From: 2-02-FULL-49-11 sp040757655
Lineage (GTDB): Bacteria; Patescibacteriota; Patescibacteriia; 2-02-FULL-49-11
Direction: 5' to 3'
NCBI GenBank assembly: GCA_040757655.1
Contig: JBFLWV010000065.1
Location: 1-11,302 of the forward strand
DNA: 11,302 bases
Below are positions 4,582-11,202 of the stretch, in pieces. Under the pieces are notes generated by a model, which worked only from the letters and a program-made list of their open reading frames with translations, was not told the origin of the DNA and did not search any database. The translations under genes and the position numbers were made by a program. The stretch's first letter is position 1; each line of letters begins with the position of its first letter.

Positions 4582-5169
4582 TCAAACCCTGATGAGCTCG
4601 TGTTTGAGCTCATACTCGTCCAGAAGCTGAAGCGCCCTGTCGTACTGTTTGCCCGTTTTTAGTATGACGGGGCAAATGTGTTTCAGATAAGGCAACGTGG
4701 CGAGTAGAGCCTTGAGGCGTCGCGCTGACCGCTCCCAAGAGTGCTTGGCGAGTGTTCGTTTTACAAACTCCTTAAACTCGCGCACCTCTTCAATGCGGGA
4801 CTGGTTAAGCGTTTGCGCGTTGAACTCCTCACGCGTGACGCTTATCACGTCTGACACGATGTCGCACCCTTGCATGAAGTCAAAGCACCAACCCTCCCAC
4901 GAATCTACCGCGCCTGAGAGCTTCCGTTCGCTACCCGACGTGCACCTGAAATGCCCGATGCCCGACAATTTGCCACCGATAATCTCCTCGGCCACGGCAA
5001 TGACCTGTTTCATGTCTTCGGCACCCTTCTTGTGCCGTTGCTTGAGGTCGGCAAATGCTTCCTGCTCAAACTCCTTCTTCCTCGCGGGCGACATAGGGTA
5101 CCAGCCGCTGGATTCGTGCTCCCTACTGTATTCGTCAGGTTGCACTGCCAGATACGCCACAAGAGTCAA
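4582..5169 (-). CDS. Hypothetical protein divergent from the Fic gene
   Basis: No family is recognised. The frame encodes up to 195 aa of mostly charged, helical sequence, with a tryptophan- and cysteine-containing centre (VDSWEGWCFDFMQGCD) and a leucine-rich C-terminus. No signal peptide or membrane segment. The start is unclear: TTG at 5169, GTG at 5160, or ATG at 5094 (MSPARKKEFEQEA). A stop lies upstream at 5184, so the frame cannot extend far and may have lost its original N-terminus. It shares a short intergenic region with the Fic gene, so the TATTTCAA sites between them could control both. Confidence 0.55.
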   Translation of the reverse strand: MTLVAYLAVQPDEYSREHESSGWYPMSPARKKEFEQEAFADLKQRHKKGAEDMKQVIAVAEEIIGGKLSGIGHFRCTSGSERKLSGAVDSWEGWCFDFMQGCDIVSDVISVTREEFNAQTLNQSRIEEVREFKEFVKRTLAKHSWERSARRLKALLATLPYLKHICPVILKTGKQYDRALQLLDEYELKHELIRV

Positions 5170-5175
5170 ACTTGC

Positions 5176-5226
5176 TATATTTCAAATTAGAGCTTACAAT
5201 TGAAATAGCTAATATCGTTATTTCAA
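5176..5226 (+). promoter_or_regulatory. Repeated TATTTCAA operator-like sites upstream of fic
   Basis: TATTTCAA occurs at 5178-5185, inverted as TTGAAATA at 5200-5207, and again direct at 5219-5226. The first pair widens to GCTA...TTTCAA/TTGAAATAGC with a two-base offset, making a dyad of about 34 bp. It lies 17-67 bp before the Fic ATG. The Fic protein has a C-terminal winged-helix domain, so autoregulation is a natural inference. Confidence 0.5.
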
Positions 5227-5242
5227 CTTTCGACAAACAAAT

Positions 5243-6400
5243 ATGGCTAACTTATCACAATCACACTTTAAGGCAGGTACCTACAAAAAGCACTTTTTCG
5301 GCAAGGATTACGAATACCAAAGTTTCTCCCCTGCGCTCATTAACCAGCCCTTCGAATGGCAAGATAAGAAAATAACCATGTTTCTTGAAGAGGCGGCGCG
5401 GCTGTTGGGGGAGCTCAATGCCTACTCCCAGCTCGTGCCTGACGTGGACTTTTTCATCCGCATGCATGTGGTGAAAGAGGCAACCACCTCCTCGCGCATT
5501 GAAGGCACGAAAACGAGGATTGACGAAGCCGTACTGCCGAAAGAGGAGATCGCGCAAGAGAAGCGCGACGACTGGACTGAGGTGCAGAATTACATCAAGG
5601 CGGTCAACACGGCGGTTGAACGGCTCCAAGGGCTCCCGCTCTCCATGCGCCTGCTGAAAGAAACACACGAGATACTTCTTGCAGGCGTTCGCGGCGAAGC
5701 AAAGCAGCGGGGAGAGGTGCGCACCAGCCAGAACTGGATCGGCGGGTCGTCAATCGCTGATGCGGTGTTCGTGCCGCCGCATCACGAGGAAGTGCCCGAC
5801 TTGCTTACCGACCTTGAAAAATTCTGGCACAACAAAAAGCTTGATATTCCCCATCTCGTCACAATCGCGCTCTCCCACTACCAATTCGAAACCATTCACC
5901 CTTTTCTCGACGGCAATGGCAGGATAGGGCGCCTGCTTACCGTACTCCAATTGGTGGATTACGGGATTCTCGGGAAACCCACGCTGTATCTCTCTGACTT
6001 TTTCGAGAAGCATCGCGGTGAATACTATGACGCGCTCACCCGCGTCCACACCTCGAATGACATCGAGCACTGGCTCAAATTTTTCCTGACAGGAGTTGTT
6101 ACCACGGCTACTAATGGAAGAGAAACGTTTGAGAAAATCATTATGCTCAGGCGACAGTACGAGCAAAAAATCATGGGCTTGGGCAGGCGCGCCAAACTCG
6201 GCGGACAACTCCTCCTGCATCTTTTCTCCCAGCCCATCATCAATGTAAGCCAAGCCAAAGACGCGCTCAAAGTAACCTATAACACCGCAAACACCGTGAT
6301 GATGGAGTTTGAGAAACTGAATATGCTCCGTGAAATCACAGGCCTCTCCCGTAACAAGCTCTTTGCCTTGCAAGAATACCTTGATTTGTTCAAAAAATGA
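5243..6400 (+). CDS. Fic family protein with intrinsic inhibitory motif and C-terminal winged helix
   Basis: This is a 385-aa protein of the Fic/DOC superfamily; most members transfer AMP or another nucleotide monophosphate from a nucleotide to a protein hydroxyl. The catalytic loop HPFLDGNGRIGR (H219-R230) is complete. S83xxxE87-G88 (SSRIEG) matches the (S/T)xxxE(G/N) inhibitory helix placed N-terminal to the Fic core, so activity is self-restrained and no separate antitoxin is needed. Residues about 165-179 (WIGGSSIADAVFVPP) form the target-docking flap. The C-terminus (about 325-375, NVSQAKDALKVTYNTANTVM) is a winged helix-turn-helix. Target unknown. It is cargo of the element; the recombinase follows after 10 bp, probably in one operon. 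No Shine-Dalgarno site is visible. Confidence 0.93.
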   Translation: MANLSQSHFKAGTYKKHFFGKDYEYQSFSPALINQPFEWQDKKITMFLEEAARLLGELNAYSQLVPDVDFFIRMHVVKEATTSSRIEGTKTRIDEAVLPKEEIAQEKRDDWTEVQNYIKAVNTAVERLQGLPLSMRLLKETHEILLAGVRGEAKQRGEVRTSQNWIGGSSIADAVFVPPHHEEVPDLLTDLEKFWHNKKLDIPHLVTIALSHYQFETIHPFLDGNGRIGRLLTVLQLVDYGILGKPTLYLSDFFEKHRGEYYDALTRVHTSNDIEHWLKFFLTGVVTTATNGRETFEKIIMLRRQYEQKIMGLGRRAKLGGQLLLHLFSQPIINVSQAKDALKVTYNTANTVMMEFEKLNMLREITGLSRNKLFALQEYLDLFKK

Positions 6401-6410
6401 GAATCGAAAT

Positions 6411-8075
6411 ATGACTCCCCAAAAATACGAGATAAAGCCACGTGCGGGTGTGGGCTATATCCGCGAGAGCACGGAAGACCAGGACAAGGGATTCTCGCCC
6501 GACAACCAGAAACGGCAGATCGAAGAATACGCCAAGCGCAACAATATCACGGTCATCGAGTGGTACAAAGACCTCATCACAGGCACGTCAGCGACCAAGC
6601 GCGACGACTTCCAACGCATGATGGCCGACGCAGAGCAGAAAAAGTTCGAGGCCATCATCGTCTACCACACCTCGCGGTTCGCTCGCAACGTCAAAGAAGC
6701 GCGGACATTCAAGACGCATTTGCGGGAGAAGCTCGGGATTGACGTGATGTCGGCAACCCAGCACTTCGGCGACTGGAAAGACCCAAGTGCGTTCCTGAAT
6801 GAAGGCGTCAACGAGCTCTTCGATGAACACTACTCGCGCCAGCTGAGTTTTTGGGTGCGCAATTCTCTCATGGAGAAACAACTCCAAGGCTACCAGCGCG
6901 GCAATCCGCCTTTCGGGTACTACAAGAAACGAATAAACCCCCACGAGAAGGACGAAAAGCCAGTATATGAAAAAAAGTGGCGCATACATCCCAAAGAATC
7001 AAAAATCGTCATCCGCCTCTACAAGCTCTACGCTACCGGCAAGTATTCACTCTATGACCTCATGAAGCTTATGAACAAGGAAGGCGTGACGACGAAGGAA
7101 GGCCAGCCATTCACGTACTCATCCGTCAAGAGTATCATTTCGAACAAAGTCTACCTCGGACTGGTGACCTCCCCTCGCAAAAAAGACCTTCCCGACATCC
7201 CAGGCAAGCACCCGCGCATTATATCGGACGCCCTGTTCTATAAAGCGCAGGCGACGCTCCAGAAGAGGAGAAACACCACCGGCCGTCCGGTGGCGCAACA
7301 CCGCTTCTACCTCCTGCAAGGGATAGTGTACTGCTACGCATGCCGGAAGTGGCTAGAGGGGAAGGAACACAAGCCCAAGGCAAAAATGATACCGCGCATG
7401 TATTGCAAGTGCGTTCCAGAACGGAAGAAGAATGGACAGAAAGTTGAGCACCTTTACTACTCCTGCAATATCAAAAAGGAGACCAAGCAGTGCGCACAAC
7501 CTGACGCGCCGTGCCGGGTTATTGACCAGCAGGTGCTCGATTTTATGGAAGGCTTTACCGTGCCTGAGGATATCATCCAAACGACGCTCGAAAAACTTGG
7601 CAAGCTCTTTGACCAGAAAGACAAGGCGCCGAAAAAAAACGAAACCGCGAAGGCAATCCAACAACTTGAGAGAAAAAAGAAAAAACTTACCTTCGTATTC
7701 CGAAATACTGACCAGCTGACCGAGGAACAGTATCTTTCCGACCTCCGCGAAATTGACGAAAAGATTGCGCATCATCGCCAGACTGCCCACATACCTGAGC
7801 CGACGCGAGGCGTTTCCAAGGCTTTTGCCCTCAAGGAGACCGAGAAGTTCTTACGGGACTTCCGTCGCTTCTGGCACACTGATATTGGCGATGAGGAACG
7901 GCGGGCGTGGATACAAATGTGCATCAGGCGCATTTGGGTGCGTAACAAGCGAGTGGTGGCGATAGAGCCGTACGATGACTTTAAGCCCCTGTTCGGTTCA
8001 TTAGAGAAAGTCATTGCTCAATCCCGCTTGGGCACCCCATATAAACACCTCCCCTTCTTTGGGGGAGGCGTTTAA
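6411..8075 (+). CDS. Large serine recombinase (integrase) of the element
   Basis: This 554-aa protein has the large-serine-integrase order of domains. The resolvase-type catalytic domain (about 10-155) has the nucleophile S20 (GYIRESTEDQ) plus R18, R89 and R92 (YHTSRFARN). A recombinase domain (about 165-290) includes NPPFGY, LYDLMKLMNKEGV and KSIISNKVYLG. A zinc ribbon (about 300-370) has C308/C311 and C352/C361. A coiled coil lies at about 415-460. The family catalyses attP x attB integration through a 5'-phosphoserine intermediate. The gene runs across the right attachment core, so its last residues (PYKHLPFFGGGV) are read from chromosomal tRNA 3' end and terminator. In the circle the frame would end TFG-stop. 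ATG at 6411 is chosen since the frame upstream overlaps Fic. Confidence 0.93.
   Translation: MTPQKYEIKPRAGVGYIRESTEDQDKGFSPDNQKRQIEEYAKRNNITVIEWYKDLITGTSATKRDDFQRMMADAEQKKFEAIIVYHTSRFARNVKEARTFKTHLREKLGIDVMSATQHFGDWKDPSAFLNEGVNELFDEHYSRQLSFWVRNSLMEKQLQGYQRGNPPFGYYKKRINPHEKDEKPVYEKKWRIHPKESKIVIRLYKLYATGKYSLYDLMKLMNKEGVTTKEGQPFTYSSVKSIISNKVYLGLVTSPRKKDLPDIPGKHPRIISDALFYKAQATLQKRRNTTGRPVAQHRFYLLQGIVYCYACRKWLEGKEHKPKAKMIPRMYCKCVPERKKNGQKVEHLYYSCNIKKETKQCAQPDAPCRVIDQQVLDFMEGFTVPEDIIQTTLEKLGKLFDQKDKAPKKNETAKAIQQLERKKKKLTFVFRNTDQLTEEQYLSDLREIDEKIAHHRQTAHIPEPTRGVSKAFALKETEKFLRDFRRFWHTDIGDEERRAWIQMCIRRIWVRNKRVVAIEPYDDFKPLFGSLEKVIAQSRLGTPYKHLPFFGGGV
8024..8036 (+). other. attR core inside the recombinase gene
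   Basis: This is an identical copy of the 13-bp attL core, in the recombinase frame as codons for S-R-L-G-T. It is directly followed by CCA (8037-8039), the encoded 3' end of the tRNA-His displaced by the element. Confidence 0.75.
8043..8073 (+). terminator. Terminator hairpin, original tRNA-His terminator
   Basis: AAAC-CCTCCCC (8043-8054) pairs with GGGGAGG-GTTT (8062-8073), with one A-C mismatch and a loop of about seven bases. It lies four bases after the displaced tRNA CCA, so it would have ended transcription of the intact tRNA-His. It now overlaps the last codons of the recombinase. The T run is short. Confidence 0.55.
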
Positions 8076-8104
8076 ATAGTGTAAGAGAGGATTGAGAGCA
8101 AATC

Positions 8105-8404
8105 TCACGCAAGATTGTTGTCTTGTGGTGGCACTGCGGTATCCTGGCCCTTTTTCCTCCTCATGAATGGATAGAAATACATGTAGAGGCCGGTGAGCGC
8201 CATGCTGAAGAGGATAAGGGCAAACCAGGGGCTTAATTGGTTGTGCAGATAGCGTATCATCCCGAGATCAATGAATCTCAAATTGTTCGCCACGAAGATA
8301 GAATATTTCAGCAGCACCCCAGTGCCTGCCATGATCAGGATAAAGAGAGAGATCACGAGCACCAGCAGGCGATGGATTTTTTTAGTCGCGAGATAGGTAT
8401 TCAT
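8105..8404 (-). CDS. Small two-helix membrane protein, PepSY-TM-like
   Basis: The 99-aa protein starts MNTYLATKKIHRLLVLVISLF-like and has two hydrophobic segments (about 12-33 and 58-78), a basic loop (MRRKKG) and a polar tail. The KxHR...TGxLL start and H11/H54 resemble the short membrane helices found in PepSY-TM or b-type cytochrome proteins; that match is tentative. It begins 17 bp after the cytochrome b5-like gene, so the two are probably cotranscribed. It may anchor or exchange electrons with that protein; this is inference. Confidence 0.65.
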   Translation of the reverse strand: MNTYLATKKIHRLLVLVISLFILIMAGTGVLLKYSIFVANNLRFIDLGMIRYLHNQLSPWFALILFSMALTGLYMYFYPFMRRKKGQDTAVPPQDNNLA

Positions 8405-8421
8405 AGAGCTGTAATGCTTTA

Positions 8422-8928
8422 TTACTCTCTTTCTTCTTCTCTTTCATATTCATCCCCTCTTTCTCCCGCAGGAGGGAGGCGGGAAGCGTTTTGGGCAGCA
8501 TTCTGGATTGCGGCAGGAGAAACTTGCGCGCCAACTTTGCCGATGAGAAGCACTGCGTGCTGTTGTTTTGCGGTCGCGGAGTGACTACCTTTGCCTCCTT
8601 TGATGAGGAATGCCTGGGTTGCGTCGGTGCCGCAATACGAGGTAATTGCCTGCGCACCGCCGGGGTGGAGATTTTTATAAGCGGTCACCGCGTAGACATT
8701 CTCCTCAATTACCATCCAACAGTCTTGTGGCGTGTCATGTTTTGTAATTTCATCCTCACTAAGGATGAGCGCTCCGTTCTGTGAAGAGGGAGGAGAATCT
8801 TTGAATGAGTTTTGTGGGCTGTTGGGGTTCAGAAACTGTGTTTGGCGCTGATAGCGTGCCGCGTCATATCCTGTTCCAGAGAGCACAAGGATGCTGCCAA
8901 TGATGCCAGTGATGATTTCCTTTTTCAT
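8422..8928 (-). CDS. Secreted or membrane-anchored cytochrome b5-like protein
   Basis: This 168-aa protein has a hydrophobic N-terminal signal or anchor (MKKEIITGIIGSILVLSG), a polar linker, then a cytochrome b5-like heme-binding domain (about 55-133). The heme ligands are H88 in the HPGG motif (NLHPGGAQAI) and H116 in KGSHSATA, and the domain opens with the typical ITKHDTPQDCWMVIEENVY. A low-complexity Glu/Arg tail closes it. The family carries single electrons between membrane redox partners. The ATG at 8928 is preferred over the frame start at 8946 because a TATACT box overlaps the latter. First gene of a two-gene operon. Confidence 0.85.
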   Translation of the reverse strand: MKKEIITGIIGSILVLSGTGYDAARYQRQTQFLNPNSPQNSFKDSPPSSQNGALILSEDEITKHDTPQDCWMVIEENVYAVTAYKNLHPGGAQAITSYCGTDATQAFLIKGGKGSHSATAKQQHAVLLIGKVGAQVSPAAIQNAAQNASRLPPAGERGDEYEREEERE

Positions 8929-8936
8929 ATATTTAG

Positions 8937-8942
8937 TATAAG
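8937..8942 (-). promoter_or_regulatory. TATACT -10 box for the cytochrome b5-like operon
   Basis: The minus strand reads CTTATACTAAATATATG, placing TATACT 8 bp before the ATG at 8928, close to a leaderless start. No clear -35. It is divergent from the transporter promoter around 8995. Confidence 0.35.
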
Positions 8943-8994
8943 TCACTTTCTGACAGATGAGTAGAGAGACTTTTATGGTATCAGCGTAATGCGC

Positions 8995-9000
8995 TATACT
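8995..9000 (+). promoter_or_regulatory. TATACT -10 box for the ZIP transporter
   Basis: TATACT lies 25 bp before the ATG at 9026. The region 17 bp upstream (TTTATG) is a poor -35. No Shine-Dalgarno site follows. Confidence 0.4.
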
Positions 9001-9025
9001 GACGGTACTTTACAGTTAAATTTTT

Positions 9026-9766
9026 ATGTCAATCTTCTATCCTCTGGTGAGTGTCTTCGCGGTGAGCCTTGTGTCGTTTGTCGGGCTCTTTGCGTTATCT
9101 GTTAATACCGACCGTTTGAAAAAAATTATCTTCATCCTCATCAGCTTTGCGGCGGGTGCCTTATTAGGCGATGCACTCGTCCACATCCTGCCTGAGCTGG
9201 TTGAGGAGTATGGATGGGATATGCAGGTGTCAGTGTATCTTCTCCTCTCTCTCATACTCTTCTACTGTTTGGAGCAATTTATCCACTGGCATCATTATCA
9301 TCATGTGAGTGAAGATGAAAAACATCCAGTCGGCATCCTGAATCTCGTGGGAGACGGATTTCATAATTTCATTGACGGATTAATTATCGGCGCGTCATAT
9401 CTCGTGAGTACCGAGGTGGGCATTGCCACCACGCTCGCGGTACTATTTCACGAGATTCCGCAGGAGATCGGAGATTTTGCCATCCTGCTCCACAGCGGGT
9501 TTACGAGAAACAAGGCGCTCCTCTATAATTTTTTTTCAGCGCTTACGGCAATCTTTGGCACGGTGCTTGCACTGTGGGCAGGAGCACAGTTTGAGGAGGT
9601 GCTCCCTTTTCTCCTCTCGCTCACTGCCGGAGGATTCATCTACATCGCGACTGCGGACCTCATTCCTGAACTCCATAAGGAGGTGGACGTGCGCAAATCA
9701 CTCCTCCAGCTGCTTTCCCTGGTGTGCGGTATGGGACTCATGTTCCTCTTGCTCATCGTTGGATAA
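9026..9766 (+). CDS. ZIP family divalent metal transporter
   Basis: This 246-aa integral membrane protein has about eight hydrophobic segments, as in ZIP carriers that bring zinc or other divalent metals into the cytoplasm. The metal-site motifs are present: HNFIDG (113-118) in helix 4 and HEIPQE (142-147) in helix 5. A His-rich cytoplasmic loop, HWHHYHH (87-93), separates helices 3 and 4, and GALLGDALVHILPE (44-57) matches the helix-2 signature. Size is normal. It is transcribed alone, toward uppP. Metal preference cannot be read from sequence. Confidence 0.92.
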   Translation: MSIFYPLVSVFAVSLVSFVGLFALSVNTDRLKKIIFILISFAAGALLGDALVHILPELVEEYGWDMQVSVYLLLSLILFYCLEQFIHWHHYHHVSEDEKHPVGILNLVGDGFHNFIDGLIIGASYLVSTEVGIATTLAVLFHEIPQEIGDFAILLHSGFTRNKALLYNFFSALTAIFGTVLALWAGAQFEEVLPFLLSLTAGGFIYIATADLIPELHKEVDVRKSLLQLLSLVCGMGLMFLLLIVG

Positions 9767-9943
9767 CCATTGATGCCTCAGGTTTTTAATGCGCGGTGTG
9801 TGCGCGCGTTTTATCGTATCGGAATTTCAATATTGAAATTCCGACAGACACTTTACCCTTCGGAAAAGTGCTGGACTGCGTTAGGCTACCGTGCCGATAC
9901 GACCCAGCACTTAAGCGCAGCTTTAGTGCTGTCCATCAGGAAG
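9767..9943. repeat. Palindrome-rich spacer between convergent genes
   Basis: The 177-bp spacer holds nested inverted repeats. A perfect 26-bp palindrome spans 9819-9844 (half-site TCGGAATTTCAAT). CGTATCGG (9815-9822) pairs with CCGATACG (9894-9901). AAGTGCTGG (9866-9874) pairs with CCAGCACTT (9904-9912). CACTTT/AAAGTG forms a hairpin at 9849-9869. CAGCACT (9905-9911) also pairs with AGTGCTG (9925-9931), so several folds compete. No T run marks a classical terminator. Confidence 0.7.
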
Positions 9944-10750
9944 TTAGTGCCCGAAGGGCCTTGTATATCCCTGCGTGAGAAGCAACCACCACATCACAAT
10001 CGCAAAGAGGATCCGGTAGATGCCGAAGGGGGTGAAGGTATGTTTCTGGATAAAGCGCACAAACCATCGTACGACTGCATACGCAACAAGGAATGAGAAA
10101 GTAAATCCAAACAAGAGTAACACCACTTCACTTTTAGAAAATGAAGCGCCTGAACGCAGCACATCATACCCGCTTGCCGCCAGCATAGTAGGGACCGCGA
10201 GCAGGAATGAAAATTCTACCGCGGTTTTTCTATCCCACCCCATGATGAGGCCTCCGATGATGGTCGCAGCCGCGCGCGACACGCCGGGGATGATTGAGAG
10301 GGATTGGAATACACCCACTACTATTGCCTTGTGCCACGTGAGTGCAGTAATTGTTGAGAGACGATTATCAGAAGGCCTCTTCGCGTGCCACCACTCGAAC
10401 AGCAGGAGTGCCACTCCTCCAATTCCCAGTGCCCACACCGTGATGTGCAGATTAGTGAGCAAGGTATCTTTCACGAGGTGGTACAGCGCAGCACCCACTA
10501 TCGCAGTCGGGAGGAATGCGACCGCCACACGCTGCCATACCAGCGCGTCACGGAGTAAGGTTTTCCCGTAGCGAGTGAGCACGGCACACATTGCGCCCAA
10601 CTGAATGAGGATTTCAAAACTGGTACTGAACGCAGATGCCGAGATGCCCATCAGGCGGGACGCCACGATCAAATGCCCGGTTGAGGACACAGGCAGGAAT
10701 TCCGTGATGCCTTCGATGAGGGAGAGGATGAACGTGTGGAGTAACGTCAT
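9944..10750 (-). CDS. uppP: Undecaprenyl-diphosphatase
   Basis: This 268-aa membrane enzyme removes a phosphate from undecaprenyl pyrophosphate, recycling the lipid carrier for peptidoglycan and other wall polymers. The two signature regions are complete: E13xxxE17 within LIEGITEFLPVSSTGHL, including H26, and PGVSRAAATI with R159. These correspond by offset to the E17/E21, H30 and R174 reported for E. coli UppP (BacA). About eight hydrophobic helices; size is normal. ATG at 10750 is chosen over the frame start at 10807 because a short AGGA lies just upstream and the protein then begins at the first helix. High expression of BacA-type enzymes is known to give bacitracin tolerance. Confidence 0.95.
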   Translation of the reverse strand: MTLLHTFILSLIEGITEFLPVSSTGHLIVASRLMGISASAFSTSFEILIQLGAMCAVLTRYGKTLLRDALVWQRVAVAFLPTAIVGAALYHLVKDTLLTNLHITVWALGIGGVALLLFEWWHAKRPSDNRLSTITALTWHKAIVVGVFQSLSIIPGVSRAAATIIGGLIMGWDRKTAVEFSFLLAVPTMLAASGYDVLRSGASFSKSEVVLLLFGFTFSFLVAYAVVRWFVRFIQKHTFTPFGIYRILFAIVMWWLLLTQGYTRPFGH

Positions 10751-10805
10751 GATCCTAGTACCGTATCTCGTTAGTGCCCCATAGTGAAGTGCCATTGAAA
10801 TTATC

Positions 10806-10811
10806 ATTATA
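10806..10811 (-). promoter_or_regulatory. TATAAT -10 box for uppP
   Basis: A perfect TATAAT on the minus strand lies about 55 bp before the ATG at 10750. The -35 position (AGGTAT) is poor. The leader between has no obvious structure. Confidence 0.4.
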
Positions 10812-10905
10812 AATTTAAGGAAACCATCATACCTGGCTATGGGATATCAAAGAGATACGGCACTAGTATACACGTTTTTATTTTCTCTTACCTAATGTTT
10901 TCATT

Positions 10906-11202
10906 CACGAATATAATTGATACGTACGGCTGGCCACCGCTCGATCATGTAATCAAGTAGATCGATTTTACAATAAATAATAAGTACCAGCTAAATCCGG
11001 AAAGCACTCGTGAAATTGTGCGGGGGTTTTGTATTTGTGGATGGTTGGAGAATGAATGATGTTTTTTTTTCATCGTTCTGGATTCCCGATCCCCGTAGCA
11101 GAAACTCCGCTTCGCTACGGGGCAAGCTCGGTCGGGAATGACAGAAAGGGATTCCTCAGCTACGCTTGGAATGACAATGTTCAAGTCCACGAACATAATT
11201 GA
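10906..11202. repeat. Near-identical 15-bp direct repeats 282 bp apart
   Basis: CACGAATATAATTGA (10906-10920) and CACGAACATAATTGA (11188-11202) differ at one base. They bracket a gene-free stretch. The 430 bases from 10751 to 11180 hold the uppP promoter, this repeat and the palindromes below; no credible gene is seen. An 83-codon minus-strand frame (10945-11196) crosses the palindromes and was not accepted. Confidence 0.45.
11082..11172. repeat. Composite intergenic palindromic repeat
   Basis: ATTCCCGA (11082-11089) pairs with TCGGGAAT (11132-11139). Inside, CCCCGTAGC (11091-11099) pairs with GCTACGGGG (11114-11122). A second hairpin, ATTCC/GGAAT (11151-11155 and 11168-11172), follows, and GGAATGACA occurs after both. 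This GGATTCC...GGAATGACA style is widespread in bacterial intergenic palindromes and probably spans a multi-copy family in this genome. Immediately downstream of the minus-strand gene ending at 11181, it could help end that transcript. Confidence 0.65.

Larger units (their letters stand above)
2932..8036 (+). mobile_element. 5.1-kb integrated element in the 3' end of tRNA-His
   Basis: A 13-bp direct repeat, CCGCTTGGGCACC, occurs at 2919-2931 in the outer tRNA-His and at 8024-8036 inside the end of the large serine recombinase gene. Allowing two mismatches it extends to 19 bp. The right copy is followed by CCA and a terminator hairpin, the expected 3' end of an uninterrupted tRNA-His gene. The left copy is followed by TTTGGATAG. 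Cargo: two small genes, a structured leader, a replication-protein fragment with iteron-like repeats, an unknown minus-strand gene, a Fic protein and the recombinase next to the right end. This is the layout of a plasmid-derived or integrative element. Whether it still excises is unknown. Confidence 0.8.

Noticed and set aside
4349..4585. A 78-codon minus-strand frame overlapping the stop of the gene ending at 4582
   Set aside because: It needs a TTG start, crosses an intrinsic terminator and shows no domain.
5243..6400. Classical Fic toxin with separate antitoxin
   Set aside because: The inhibitory S83xxxE87G88 helix is within the protein, and the divergent gene shows no antitoxin-like motif.
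10945..11196. An 83-codon minus-strand frame
   Set aside because: Much of it is translated from the palindromic intergenic repeats.
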